The notes: generated by a model from the letters alone, not told the origin. A stretch of DNA of 47,342 nucleotides from DATAEK01 sp036258055 (GCA_036258055.1 DATAEK010000407.1:1-47342); one strand, 5' to 3'; counted from the first letter of the stretch, positions 1 through 8,950 are shown. Made by a program: numbers and translations.

Positions 1-351
1 GTGGCGCAAGTGCGGCGTCGCACCGAGACGGGCGAGGCGCCCCGCTGACAAGGCGCGACGACTGAGAATACCGGGAGTAACCGGGAGTATTTGAAGGAGG
101 AGCAACGCCGTCAGCGGGGATGCATCGTCCGTCGAATGCAGCCGGACTGCGCCACGGGCTATTAGGACGCAAGTATCGCGATCGATCGGCCGATACTCCT
201 GACGACGAGGGGAGAATAGATTCCGACCGTGTGCGGTTCGGTAGCTCGACCGCGGATTTTCCGAAACAAATCACGGGATTCTCAGGGTAAAATGACGCGG
301 CGCCACGGTGTTTCGCTGGCGCTTCCCCCTCAATTTGGAGATTTTTCTGCT
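1..351. other. unassigned leading region
   Basis: I see no gene I can support here. Frame 1 is open from the window edge to a TGA at 46-48, so those bases could be the last codons of a gene that begins upstream, but the stretch is too short to identify. Two direct copies of ACCGGGAGTA sit side by side at about 71-89. An inverted repeat at 172-197 is listed separately. The last part is the leader of the lipoprotein gene starting at 352. Confidence 0.4.
172..197. repeat. 7-bp perfect inverted repeat
   Basis: AGTATCG at 172-178 pairs with CGATACT at 191-197 around a 12-nt GATC-rich loop. It lies about 155 nt upstream of the lipoprotein start at 352. It could be an operator or a leader hairpin. 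No T-run follows, so it is not a convincing terminator, and I could not match the surroundings to a known riboswitch. Confidence 0.4.
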
Positions 352-1086
352 ATGCCCATGTACAGGACATTTTCCGCAGTTGCGATGTCTGCGGCGGTGG
401 TTGGCCTCGCGGCGACGGTTGCTTGCTCGTCGAGCACCCCCGCCGGGCCCTCCAGTGCAGGTAGCACAACTCGCCTCAACGACAACGGAGCCGCCCCGGA
501 CGGCTCGACGCTGAAAGCCAGCGCGCCGACGCTGCAGTCGCCCATCAACGACGAGGCGGTCTCGCTCAAGCCAACGCTCGTGATCTCGGGCTCGACCGGG
601 AGGTACGTTGCTCAGGCGTTCTCGTACGAGTTCGAGGTCCAGACCGAAAGCGGCACGGTCGTCAAGCGTGAAACTCCGGGCGGCACTACCTGGGCGTACC
701 CCGAGAACCTGCAGCCCAGCACGCCTTACAAGTGGCGGGCGCGGGCGACCATGAACGGCGCCGTTGGCCCCTGGGCCGGGTTCGGCCGCTTTATCACCAG
801 CCAGGCCCTGACTGCTCCCGCGCCGACCGCATCGGCAGAGGAATGGCGCGTGTATTTCTACGCGCTCATCGACGTGAAGGGCGTCGGGCCCAACTTCACC
901 TTCGGAGCGCTCGCGGCGCTGAGGCCGGACCTCAACGCCGTCGGTGTGGACGTCCAGCACGACAGCGCGGGCAACCTGCGCCCCCGCCTCTTCCTGCCCA
1001 ATCCGGGCCACGACCCGTTCAAAAATGCTGTCGACGTCGGCGAGAACGGCCAGAACAGACCGTGGACCTGGGTTGTCAGATTCTGA
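352..1086 (+). CDS. putative lipoprotein with fibronectin III-like domain
   Basis: The protein is about 244 residues, probably an envelope lipoprotein of unknown function. The N-terminus has a basic and hydrophobic signal ending in a Thr-Val-Ala-Cys lipobox at about residue 25, followed by a Ser/Thr/Pro/Gly-rich linker. Residues about 60-150 read like a fibronectin III or Big-like beta-sandwich ('PTLQSPINDEAVSLKPTL' and 'LQPSTPYKWRARA'). The C-terminal 85 residues match nothing I recognise. I chose ATG 352 because it starts the signal peptide and has GGAG 11 nt upstream. The frame is open back to 229, but that would bury the signal; ATG 358 is an alternative. It is separated by 116 nt from the next gene on the same strand. 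Confidence 0.7.
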   Translation: MPMYRTFSAVAMSAAVVGLAATVACSSSTPAGPSSAGSTTRLNDNGAAPDGSTLKASAPTLQSPINDEAVSLKPTLVISGSTGRYVAQAFSYEFEVQTESGTVVKRETPGGTTWAYPENLQPSTPYKWRARATMNGAVGPWAGFGRFITSQALTAPAPTASAEEWRVYFYALIDVKGVGPNFTFGALAALRPDLNAVGVDVQHDSAGNLRPRLFLPNPGHDPFKNAVDVGENGQNRPWTWVVRF

Positions 1087-1202
1087 ACCCTGCGTGAGTT
1101 GAACGACCCTTCCGAATCCGACTGGCGCGTCACGCTCTCGAACGGCGTGACGCGCCAGCCGATTCGACCTCACTGATCGGTGACGGCATCGCTGGCCGCA
1201 CC

Positions 1203-3008
1203 ATGACCCGAAGGCGCACGCTCCTCCTCATCGGACTGCTCGCACTCCTGGCCGCGACCCTCGCGGCCCGTGGCGCCCTGATCGCGGGCATCGGCTTGCG
1301 GGCCGAGTACATCACGGATTCCCCAAACGGCCGTCAGGTTCGTTACCTGGTCGATCGCGACATCACGACCTCGGCAATCACGAAGGCCTGGAACGGCGCT
1401 CCGCCAGCCCGATTTCTCGTGCGCTGGTCCGGCTTCCTCGTCGTCGGACGGGCGGGCTCGTACACGTTCGCGACGACGTCTGACGACGGTTCGACCGTCA
1501 CGATCGACGGACAACTCGTCGTCGACAACCGGGGAGAACACGCCGCACGGATGCAGTCCGGAAGGATCCAGCTGGCCCCGGGAGCGCACCCGCTGCAGAT
1601 TGAGTACTCCCAGGCAGGCGGCGGTTACGAGATGTCGTGGTCGTGGGGCCGCGACGATGCCACGCTCTCGCCGGTGTCGTCCTGGGCGCTCTGGACTCGT
1701 CGCACGCCGTACTGGCGAGCGATTGCGGCGCGAGTCGTCGACCCGATGGCGCTCGTCGCGCTCATCGGTTTCCTGCTGGTCGTGGCCTCGACTCTTTGGC
1801 AGGCGAAAGGACACGACCTCGTCGTTGCGGTGAACGAAAGGGTCGGCGCCAGGGTCTTGCTGCGCCTCTTTCTGGCCGTTGCGTCGCTTGTCTTCGCCGT
1901 CGGCAGCGCTGAGTGGGCCGCGCGCATGATCTTCCGGCACGTACAGTCGAGCGGCGACGCGCGAACGTATTTCGCCTCACGCGGTAACGTCACCCGGGTC
2001 AACAACGTTGGCTTTCGCGATCCGGATGTACCCACGGATCATCCCGGACGCTACCGCATCATCGTCATCGGCGACTCGATCACCTGGGGACAGGGGCTTA
2101 CCGAGGAGCAGCGCTTCTCGAACCTCCTCCAGCAGGCGCTCGGCAAAGGCTATGACGTCGTGAATTTCGGCATACCGGCCCACAACATGCCGGAACACCT
2201 GCAGGTGCTCGAACGGGCCCTTCCGCTCGCGCCGGATTTCATCCTGCTGCAGCTCTACACCAACGACTTCGAGATCGGAGAGATGGAGCGGCCGATGCCT
2301 CACAGGCTCCTGCCTTCGGCCTCGCTCGATGCCTGGCTGCTCCGGTCATCCGCGCTCTATACGCTACTCGCCGCGCAGTGGCCGCAGCTTCAGGTCAAGC
2401 TCGGGCTCGCCGAGAGCTACGAGCACTACATGTACAAGTATCTCGGCGATCCGCAGTCGCCGGTGTCGCAGAAGGCGTTCGGGATGCTGCATGAGTTCAT
2501 CAGGCGTGCCCGTGCGGCCGGCGTTCCGTGCGGCACGGTCATGTTTCCGAATCCGGGTTTCCTCGGCAAGACCTACGCCCTCGCCTACCTGCACGATCGC
2601 GTGCGGGAGATCTGCACGCAGGAGCGGATTCGATGCGTCGATCTCCGCGATCCGTTCCTGTCGAACTTTCACGACTTGAACGAGATCGTCGTGAGCCCGT
2701 TCGATGGTCATCCGAGCGCGAGCGCAAACCGCGTCGCAGCCGACGCCATCCTGAATGAGTTCAAGTCCGCGTGGCAGGGCCAGGAACGGCGATCAAGCCA
2801 TTCCGGCGAGAGCGCCGGAGCGATGGCCTCATTTCTCGCAGATGGCCATCAGGTGCCAGCCGGAACGCCGCACGAACGCGCGCGGGAGCGCGTTGAACAG
2901 CCCGACGAACATGGTGTTGTAGAGGTGGGCCTTCACGCCACGATGAAGCCGGGACTTCACGGGAAACCGCTCCGGAACGACGTCCACGTGCGAAAACCCT
3001 CCGAGTAA
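1203..3008 (+). CDS. PA14 domain-membrane-SGNH hydrolase fusion protein
   Basis: The protein has 601 residues. An N-terminal hydrophobic segment (about 6-28) precedes a PA14-type beta-barrel domain (about 30-165) with the typical core 'ATTSDDGSTVTIDGQ'. Two further membrane segments lie at about 180-200 and 217-240. A GDSL/SGNH hydrolase domain spans about 283-520 with GDSITWG at 290-296, the block-III Asn in 'LYTND' (N354) and the catalytic Asp-x-His 'DGHPS' (D501, H503). PA14 domains often bind carbohydrate and SGNH enzymes often deacetylate or esterify glycans, so a role in modifying a surface polysaccharide is inferred. The topology puts both domains outside the cytoplasmic membrane. The last 60 codons run antisense into the methyltransferase gene and do not resemble either domain. 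Confidence 0.8.
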   Translation: MTRRRTLLLIGLLALLAATLAARGALIAGIGLRAEYITDSPNGRQVRYLVDRDITTSAITKAWNGAPPARFLVRWSGFLVVGRAGSYTFATTSDDGSTVTIDGQLVVDNRGEHAARMQSGRIQLAPGAHPLQIEYSQAGGGYEMSWSWGRDDATLSPVSSWALWTRRTPYWRAIAARVVDPMALVALIGFLLVVASTLWQAKGHDLVVAVNERVGARVLLRLFLAVASLVFAVGSAEWAARMIFRHVQSSGDARTYFASRGNVTRVNNVGFRDPDVPTDHPGRYRIIVIGDSITWGQGLTEEQRFSNLLQQALGKGYDVVNFGIPAHNMPEHLQVLERALPLAPDFILLQLYTNDFEIGEMERPMPHRLLPSASLDAWLLRSSALYTLLAAQWPQLQVKLGLAESYEHYMYKYLGDPQSPVSQKAFGMLHEFIRRARAAGVPCGTVMFPNPGFLGKTYALAYLHDRVREICTQERIRCVDLRDPFLSNFHDLNEIVVSPFDGHPSASANRVAADAILNEFKSAWQGQERRSSHSGESAGAMASFLADGHQVPAGTPHERARERVEQPDEHGVVEVGLHATMKPGLHGKPLRNDVHVRKPSE

Positions 3009-3611
3009 CTGGCGGAACTCGTCGATCGAGTACGTCCGCAGGACCGGCGCATCCTCGTGCTCGAGCGGCACCTTCATCAGCTTCGACATGGCGTTCAGCC
3101 ACGAGAGGCGGTTGTACACCATGAAAATCGCCTTGCCGCCGGGTCTCAGCACCCGTCGCGCTTCCTGAACGATGCGGGTGGGATCGGGAGCGTATTGCAG
3201 CACGCCGTGTGCGTACACAACATCGACGGCAGCATCGGGCATCGGCAATCGACCGCCGTCCGCGATAACCAGCCTCGTCGACGGCAATCCGTGAACTCGC
3301 AGGTTCTCGCGCGCCAGGCGGACAGCCGTCTCTGCGAAGTCGACGCCAATCGCATGGGCGCCGCCACGGCAGAAGCGCACAAGGTCGGTGCCGATGCCGC
3401 AGCCAACCTCCAGAACCCGCTTTCCTGAGAAGCCCGCGAAGTCGACGATTTTGGGAAGGTAGTCGAGCTTGTCGAAGCGGTAGGCGTCGAGATCGTCGAA
3501 GAACGCACGGGAGCCTACAGGCTCACGCGTCATCTCCAGATCGTGGATCCGGTGGTTCCAGTAAGCCCTGACGGCGCTGGCGAGATCGGCGGCCTGCGAC
3601 GCCTCGCTCAC
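2829..3611 (-). CDS. class I SAM-dependent methyltransferase
   Basis: The protein is about 260 residues with a Rossmann methyltransferase fold. The SAM-binding motif 'VLEVGCGIGTDL' lies at about 66-77, followed by 'GVDFAETAV' and the 'YAHGVLQYAPD' and 'EARRVLRPGGKAI' motifs typical of Methyltransf_11/25 proteins. The substrate is unknown. I chose GTG 3611 because it overlaps the TGA of the upstream GDSL lipoprotein gene by 4 nt (GTGA), which suggests translational coupling. A longer open frame runs back to 3899, but it lies inside the upstream gene. Its 3' end overlaps the convergent PA14-SGNH gene by 180 nt. Confidence 0.85.
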   Translation of the reverse strand: MSEASQAADLASAVRAYWNHRIHDLEMTREPVGSRAFFDDLDAYRFDKLDYLPKIVDFAGFSGKRVLEVGCGIGTDLVRFCRGGAHAIGVDFAETAVRLARENLRVHGLPSTRLVIADGGRLPMPDAAVDVVYAHGVLQYAPDPTRIVQEARRVLRPGGKAIFMVYNRLSWLNAMSKLMKVPLEHEDAPVLRTYSIDEFRQLLGGFSHVDVVPERFPVKSRLHRGVKAHLYNTMFVGLFNALPRAFVRRSGWHLMAICEK

Positions 3612-4597
3612 CTGCGCAGCCCGAGCGGCGCCAGCGCGCTGGTCTTGACCTCGAACGCCGTCCTGATCGCGTTGAAGAAGATCTTCGCCATGACCTCGTA
3701 GCCGTGCGGGGTCGGATGCAAATCGTCGACGCCGATCAGCGACAGGTCGTCCTTCATCCCGTCGTACACGTCGACCAGTACCGCACCGCGCCGGGCTGCG
3801 AGCGCCCGGACGTCGTTGTTGAAGCTGGGGATGAGTGCCGCTACCGCATCCCGATGACGCACGCCGCCCGCTCGCTGCGGCGGTACGGTAGCGAGACATA
3901 CTCGCACACCCTGACCCTCGGCCTCACGCATCATGCCGTCGAGCGCCGCCAATGCCCGATTCGCTCCCGCCTGCAACGAGAGCAGGTCGTTGCTACCTTC
4001 CATCAGCAGCAGGACCTCGGGTCGAGTGCTGAGCAGCACCGAACGGAGGCGTATCGCTCCGTCCGTCGCGGTCTCCCCGCCAAGCCCCGCGTTGATGACG
4101 TCCGGTTTCTGCACCACATAACGGTCCTGCAAGTAGCCTCGCAGAACCGAGGGATAGGACTGCGGCGCATCCACCGCCAGGATCATCGGCGCGAGCGAAA
4201 TCGTGCCTTCGGTCAGGCTGTCACCGAACGCCAGAAACTTCTTGTATTGGAGTTGCGGCGGCGGATGGATGGTCACGGTGAAGCTGCAGGCGGCAGTCTT
4301 TCCTGCGGCGTCGCTCGCCTGACACGAGACCGTCGTCGTGCCCACCGAGAACATGTTGCCGGACTGCATCGAGCAGGTCGTCGTCACGGGGTTTGCGCTG
4401 CTCATCGCGTGCGGCGCGTCGAAGGTCACCGACACCGGCCCACCGTCGACTGAATCGCGATCGACGGCGGACGGACAGGTGATGGCGACGGCGCCGCCGG
4501 GTGCGATCGGCGTGTCGCTGCCGCACGCTGCCGCCATCAACAACACGAGCGCGAGCAGTGCGCCGCGCGAGCGAAATCCGAACAATTTCACTGACAT
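3608..4597 (-). CDS. GDSL/SGNH-family lipoprotein with HYR-like domain
   Basis: The protein is about 329 residues. A lipoprotein signal ends in 'MAAACG' (lipid Cys about 25). Residues about 35-112 form a HYR/immunoglobulin-like module with paired cysteines. Residues about 119-315 form an SGNH hydrolase with GDSLTEG (125-131), an Asn block 'GSND' (201-204) and the catalytic 'DDLHPT' (291-296). It resembles TesA/lysophospholipase-like or arylesterase lipoproteins; the substrate cannot be read from sequence. ATG 4597 is the preferred start; in-frame GTG 4591 would also give a normal signal peptide. The start codon is only 13 nt from the divergent GlpD-type gene. It is followed, with a 4-nt overlap, by a methyltransferase gene. 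Confidence 0.82.
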   Translation of the reverse strand: MSVKLFGFRSRGALLALVLLMAAACGSDTPIAPGGAVAITCPSAVDRDSVDGGPVSVTFDAPHAMSSANPVTTTCSMQSGNMFSVGTTTVSCQASDAAGKTAACSFTVTIHPPPQLQYKKFLAFGDSLTEGTISLAPMILAVDAPQSYPSVLRGYLQDRYVVQKPDVINAGLGGETATDGAIRLRSVLLSTRPEVLLLMEGSNDLLSLQAGANRALAALDGMMREAEGQGVRVCLATVPPQRAGGVRHRDAVAALIPSFNNDVRALAARRGAVLVDVYDGMKDDLSLIGVDDLHPTPHGYEVMAKIFFNAIRTAFEVKTSALAPLGLRR

Positions 4598-4602
4598 ACA
4601 AT
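4597..4602 (+). promoter_or_regulatory. candidate -10 box for the GlpD-type gene
   Basis: TACAAT lies 8 nt upstream of ATG 4611, which would start the transcript at or next to the start codon. No convincing -35 hexamer is visible at 16-18 nt. The box also overlaps the start codon of the divergent GDSL gene. Confidence 0.35.
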
Positions 4603-4610
4603 ACAGCCGC

Positions 4611-6239
4611 ATGACGCGTGACCTCGCACGCATGGAACGTACGCAGTTCGACGCGCTCGTGGTCGGCGCCGGCATCTACGGTCTTGCGCTTGCCTGGGAA
4701 CTGACGTCACGTGGTGCCTCCGTCGCCATCGTCGATCGTGGTGACTTCGGCGGCGCCACAACTTCAAACAGCCTGAAAACCCTGCACGGCGGCATCCGAT
4801 CGCTCCAGCACGGGGCGCTGGGCGAGATGCGCAGATTCGTGCGCGAGCGCCGGGCGCTGGCCACAATTGCCCCGCACCTGGTGCGCCCGCTCGCCTTCAC
4901 TATTCCGACGACGCGGCATCCGCTTCACAGCAAGGCCGCGCTGGGCTCGTTCCTGACGCTGTACGATCTGCTCACACGCGATCGCAACACCAACGTCGCC
5001 CCGACTCTCCGCTTGCCCCCGAGCCGCATCCTGTCACGCGCCGAAGCGCGTGACGTCAACCCTCTGGTCGATCAACGTGAGGTGACCGGTGCCGCGGTCT
5101 GGTACGACTACCAGATGCGCAGCTCGGAGCGGGTCGCGCTGGCCTTCCTTCAAACCGCCGTGTACGCGGGGGCGTGTGCGGCCAACTACGCGGAGGCGGG
5201 TGCGCTTCTCCGCGAAGGCAGCCGCGTCGTGGGCGCGCGTGTCACCGACCTGGTCTCCGGGACGACGATCGACCTCCGGGCCCGGGCAGTCATCAACGCT
5301 GCGGGCCCATGGGCCTGGAGCCTGCTGGATCGCGCTTGTGTAAGTACCCGGCTCGACCGTCCCGGTTTCTCGAAGGCGATGAATTTCGTCGTACGCCCGG
5401 TCACGACGGCTTACGCGGTCGGCGGCCTGGCACGGGGACGTTTCGTGTTCATCGTTCCGTGGCGTGAGTACTCGATCGCCGGAACGAGCCATCATCCGTT
5501 CACCGGTTCCGCCGATACCCTGGACCTGCAGTGCGCCGAAGTCCGCGATTTCCTCGACGAAGTTCAGACGGCCTTTCCAGGCGCCGCTCTGACTGCACGC
5601 GACATCCGTCTGGTCCATCGCGGACTCCTCCCCGCAAGACCACGTGCTGCGGCTGGGCATGATGAGCTGTTGAAGGACAGCATCGTTTACGCCCATCAAG
5701 ACGACGGAACGCCTGGGTTGTTTACCGTGATGGGTGTCCGCTACACCACCGCCCGGGAGACCGCGGAACGAGCCGCCGACCGGATTCTTCCAACCATCCT
5801 GGACAGGAGTGCGGCGAGCCGCACGGTGTCGACCCCGCTCCATGGAGGCGATATCGTCGACATCGCGGCGTTCGAGCGCAGCGCGGTTGCGGCCGCGCCG
5901 GGGTTCAACTCTCCCCTCGTCCGCCGCCTCGTCGCCCAGTATGGGTCGAGCTACGGCACCGTCCTGAAACAGTGCCAGGCGGACCCGCGACTCGCCGAAC
6001 CGCTTGGCGAAGACTGTCCGGTCACAGCCGGCGAAATCCTGCACGCCGTTCGCGACGAGATGGCGATCCATCTTTCGGATGCCGTCCTGCGCCGCACCGA
6101 CGCGGCTTCTGCGGCGGACCCCGGGCGAGGACCGCTCGAAAAGGCCGCAGCGATCATGGCGCCGCATCTCGGCTGGTCCGAGCAGACGATGCGAGACGAA
6201 ATCGCGGACGTGGAGCGTCTCTTCCGGCTGTCCCTCTGA
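4611..6239 (+). CDS. glpD: GlpD-type FAD-dependent glycerol-3-phosphate dehydrogenase
   Basis: The protein is about 542 residues, the usual size for aerobic glycerol-3-phosphate dehydrogenase (GlpD/GlpA family), which passes electrons from glycerol-3-phosphate to quinone and makes dihydroxyacetone phosphate. The FAD-binding 'VVGAGIYG' lies at residues 17-24, followed by 'ATTSNSLKTLHGGIRSLQ' as in GlpD. The middle is a DAO-type oxidoreductase domain ('INAAGPWA') and residues about 440-540 match the alpha-helical DAO_C domain. ATG 4611 is chosen; ATG 4632 is also possible, and the frame is open further upstream only inside the opposing gene. No glpF or glpK is beside it, so a related substrate cannot be excluded. 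Confidence 0.82.
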   Translation: MTRDLARMERTQFDALVVGAGIYGLALAWELTSRGASVAIVDRGDFGGATTSNSLKTLHGGIRSLQHGALGEMRRFVRERRALATIAPHLVRPLAFTIPTTRHPLHSKAALGSFLTLYDLLTRDRNTNVAPTLRLPPSRILSRAEARDVNPLVDQREVTGAAVWYDYQMRSSERVALAFLQTAVYAGACAANYAEAGALLREGSRVVGARVTDLVSGTTIDLRARAVINAAGPWAWSLLDRACVSTRLDRPGFSKAMNFVVRPVTTAYAVGGLARGRFVFIVPWREYSIAGTSHHPFTGSADTLDLQCAEVRDFLDEVQTAFPGAALTARDIRLVHRGLLPARPRAAAGHDELLKDSIVYAHQDDGTPGLFTVMGVRYTTARETAERAADRILPTILDRSAASRTVSTPLHGGDIVDIAAFERSAVAAAPGFNSPLVRRLVAQYGSSYGTVLKQCQADPRLAEPLGEDCPVTAGEILHAVRDEMAIHLSDAVLRRTDAASAADPGRGPLEKAAAIMAPHLGWSEQTMRDEIADVERLFRLSL

Positions 6240-6256
6240 CCGAGTCGGCACCGTCA

Positions 6257-8143
6257 TCATACGAACTGCTCCGCCCACCGCTCGAACGTCATGAGGCTGA
6301 ACAGCACGTGCGCGTGATTCGCACGGCCGCTGCAGTGCTGTGCGATCAGCCGGGACACTTCGTCCGGGTCGATGAGACCGCGCTGGCGCAGCCGATCGGG
6401 CGCGAGCAGCTGCTCCATCAGCGGCCGCAGCTCGTGGCGCAACCAGTTCTTCATCGGAATGCTGAAACCCTCCTTCCGGCGATTCAGAATTCCGGAGGGC
6501 ACCAGCTCCGAGACCGCGCGCTTCAGGACGAACTTTCGAGTGTTGCCGCGGATCTTCAGGTTGCCGGGCATCGAGAACGCCAGCTCCATCACGTCGCGAT
6601 CGAGAAACGGCGCGCGGGTCTCGAGCGACGTCGCCATGCTCATGCGATCGACTTTCACGAGGATGTCGTCGGCGAGATACACGGACAGATCGGCGTAAAG
6701 CTGACGATTCACGAAGTCGTCCGTGCGCGAGCGCGTGAGCGCCTCGCGGACCGGTCGATACACGTCAGACGACACGAGGGCATCGCGAAACGTCGCGGTG
6801 TAGAGCCGGTTCTTCTCACCGTGCGAGAGAAACGTCATCCAGCGGTACTGGGCAATCTGCGTCGGCGCGTTCACGAGTCCATCGATGAACCGCCGGCCCT
6901 TGTTGATCAGGCCTTTTTTCTTCTGGGTCGGCGGCAGCGCCGACAACACCGCGTGGGTCGCGCGCGTCACACTGTCCGGCACGAAGTTCGACCATCTCGC
7001 CGCCAGCGCCTGCGCCTCGTACGCGTCGTAGCCGCCGAACAGCTCGTCTCCCCCGTCGCCGGTGAGGACGACCTTCACGTACTCGCGTGCCATTTGCGAC
7101 ACCATGAACGTCGGAAACAGCGACACGTCCGCGAAGGGCTCATCGAGGTGGAGAATCAGGCGGTCGAACAGGCTCTCGACTTCCGGAGTCACGACACCCT
7201 CGTGATGCTGGGTGCCGCACAGTCGTGCAATCTCGCGTGCGTACGGAAGCTCGTTGTAGCTGCCGTCAGCGAATCCCATGCTGAAGCTGCGCACGTCAGG
7301 GTTCGCGCGCCCCTCGCTCAGAAGCACGGCAACCGCGCTCGAGTCGATGCCCCCGGACAAGAAGATGCCGATCGGGACGTCGGACATCATCTGACTGCGA
7401 ACCGCCCGGCCCAGCGTCTCGCGCAGCGCCGCCGCCGCATCGTCGTCAGTCCAGGGCCGTTCCTGAACGTCCGCCGCGTCCCAGTACCGGGTTGTCGTCA
7501 CTTCCCCGTCGCGATAGACGAGATAGTGCGCCGGCGGCAGCTTGTGGATGCCCTGGAAGATGGTCTTCGGCGCGATGATGTATTCGTAGGTCAGGAATTG
7601 GTCGAGCGCTTCGAGATCGATCTGTCGTGGGACCTCGGGCCGTGACAGCAGCGCCTTGATCTCCGACGCGAGCAGTAGCCCGTGTGACGTCAGCGTGTAA
7701 TAGAGCGGCTTCTCGCCCGCCCGGTCGCGGGCGGCAATGAGCTTCCGAGTCTTTCCGTCCCACAGCGCGAACGCAAACATCCCGCCGATGCGCGAGAGAA
7801 ACGTCTCGCCGTACTCCTCGTAGGCATGAACCAGCACTTCGACGTCGGCACGCGAGCGGAAGCGATGCCCTCGCGCGACGAGATCGCGCTTCACGTCTTC
7901 GAAGTTGTAAATCTCGCCATTGGCGACGAGCTGAATGCTTCCATCTTCGCTCGCGAACGGCTGCTGGCCGCCGGCCAGGTCGACGATCGCCAGCCGCCGC
8001 ATCGCCAGGCCCACGCCGGGCAGGACGACGCTTCCCTCTTCGTCTGGTCCGCGATGCCGCAGCGTACGGACCATGCGCTCGACGTCGGCGGAGGCCACCG
8101 GCCGCTCACGATCGCGCTCGATGATTCCAACGATGCCGCACAT
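6257..8143 (-). CDS. asnB: asparagine synthase-like glutamine amidotransferase
   Basis: The protein has 628 residues. It begins with Met-Cys-Gly-Ile, so Cys2 is the nucleophile of a class II glutaminase domain (about 1-210, with 'RGPDEEG' and 'NGEIYN'). The C-terminal ATP-pyrophosphatase synthetase domain carries 'SGGIDSSA' at 263-270. It would transfer glutamine-derived ammonia to a carboxylate through an adenylated intermediate. Housekeeping AsnB and the exosortase/polysaccharide-linked amidotransferases share this architecture. Its place as the last gene after a glycosyltransferase and an acyltransferase argues for amidation of an envelope sugar rather than, or as well as, asparagine supply. 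The gap to the acyltransferase gene is 6 nt. Confidence 0.88.
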   Translation of the reverse strand: MCGIVGIIERDRERPVASADVERMVRTLRHRGPDEEGSVVLPGVGLAMRRLAIVDLAGGQQPFASEDGSIQLVANGEIYNFEDVKRDLVARGHRFRSRADVEVLVHAYEEYGETFLSRIGGMFAFALWDGKTRKLIAARDRAGEKPLYYTLTSHGLLLASEIKALLSRPEVPRQIDLEALDQFLTYEYIIAPKTIFQGIHKLPPAHYLVYRDGEVTTTRYWDAADVQERPWTDDDAAAALRETLGRAVRSQMMSDVPIGIFLSGGIDSSAVAVLLSEGRANPDVRSFSMGFADGSYNELPYAREIARLCGTQHHEGVVTPEVESLFDRLILHLDEPFADVSLFPTFMVSQMAREYVKVVLTGDGGDELFGGYDAYEAQALAARWSNFVPDSVTRATHAVLSALPPTQKKKGLINKGRRFIDGLVNAPTQIAQYRWMTFLSHGEKNRLYTATFRDALVSSDVYRPVREALTRSRTDDFVNRQLYADLSVYLADDILVKVDRMSMATSLETRAPFLDRDVMELAFSMPGNLKIRGNTRKFVLKRAVSELVPSGILNRRKEGFSIPMKNWLRHELRPLMEQLLAPDRLRQRGLIDPDEVSRLIAQHCSGRANHAHVLFSLMTFERWAEQFV

Positions 8144-8149
8144 CTCAGT

Positions 8150-8950
8150 TCAGTCCGCCGCCGGCGCATCGCGCCGGTCCCGAATGGGTCGCGCCGGCAC
8201 GCCCGCCGCGATGTAGAAGTCCGGCACGTCGGCGACGACCACCGCGCCCGCGCCGACGACCGCATCGCGCCCGACGCGGGCCCCGTCGGTGACCACGACG
8301 TGAGCCCCAAGCCAGACGTTCTCGCCGATGTCGATGCCCCGCGCCGTGCGTCCCTGATGGAGCACCGGGATATCCACGCGATCGAACAAATGATCGCCAC
8401 CCACCAGATAGGTGTACGCCGCGATCAACGTCCTGGCTCCCACATGAACCGTAGCCGCCGAAAAAATCTCGACGTTGAACCCGATGTTGGCCTGCTCGTC
8501 GAGGACGATGTCCCCGTTCTTACAGCTCAGGATCGTGTTGCGGCCGAGGAACACGCCATCGCCGAGGACGATGCCGCGGTTCGTCGTCCCTTTCGCGTCC
8601 AGGCAGCAGTTGTCGTCGATGACGACGTTGTCGCCGATGTGGATCTTGTGCGGATGCCGCAACACCACGTTGGCGCCGAACGCGACGTTGCGTCCGACGC
8701 GGCCCAGCAACCCGGGATACAACTTCGATCGCAGCAACAGGCCGAGTGCGCCCGGCACCCACGAGCACACCAACATCGTGAGCTCGTAGCGCAGGAGCGC
8801 GCCGAGTCCGGGTTTCCCGACCACGAGCTCCGCGTACCGGGCCCGCCGGGACCGGTCTGCGCCGAATTCCTTCTGGATGTCGGTAATCCGGGGATCCGCG
8901 CCCGCCTGCGAGCGATCCGGCGTCACGGCGACCTTCGAAGCGGGACTCAC
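8150..8950 (-). CDS. left-handed beta-helix (hexapeptide) acyltransferase
   Basis: The protein has 266 residues. An N-terminal helical part (about 1-85) with a hydrophobic stretch precedes many imperfect hexapeptide repeats (about 90-255), for example 'IGDNVVIDDNCCLDAKG' and 'IGENVWLGAHVVVTDGARVG', ending in 'AAGVPARPI' as in WcaF/Maa/NodL-type O-acetyltransferases. It probably acetylates a sugar or lipid-linked intermediate. Its ATG overlaps the glycosyltransferase stop codon by 3 nt (ATGA arrangement) and asnB follows after 6 nt, so the three form one operon. Confidence 0.85.
   Translation of the reverse strand: MSPASKVAVTPDRSQAGADPRITDIQKEFGADRSRRARYAELVVGKPGLGALLRYELTMLVCSWVPGALGLLLRSKLYPGLLGRVGRNVAFGANVVLRHPHKIHIGDNVVIDDNCCLDAKGTTNRGIVLGDGVFLGRNTILSCKNGDIVLDEQANIGFNVEIFSAATVHVGARTLIAAYTYLVGGDHLFDRVDIPVLHQGRTARGIDIGENVWLGAHVVVTDGARVGRDAVVGAGAVVVADVPDFYIAAGVPARPIRDRRDAPAAD

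Noticed and set aside
60..230. Cyclic-di-GMP or other riboswitch before the first lipoprotein
   Set aside because: The inverted repeat is real, but I could not place the conserved GEMM bases or those of any other class I know.
2829..3899. Longer methyltransferase starting at 3899
   Set aside because: The extra 96 codons lie inside the upstream GDSL gene and are low-complexity Arg/Gly-rich. GTG 3611 overlaps that stop codon.
5972..7645. 557-codon plus-strand frame opposite asnB
   Set aside because: Antisense shadow in GC-rich DNA. The minus-strand protein is an unmistakable asparagine-synthase homologue.
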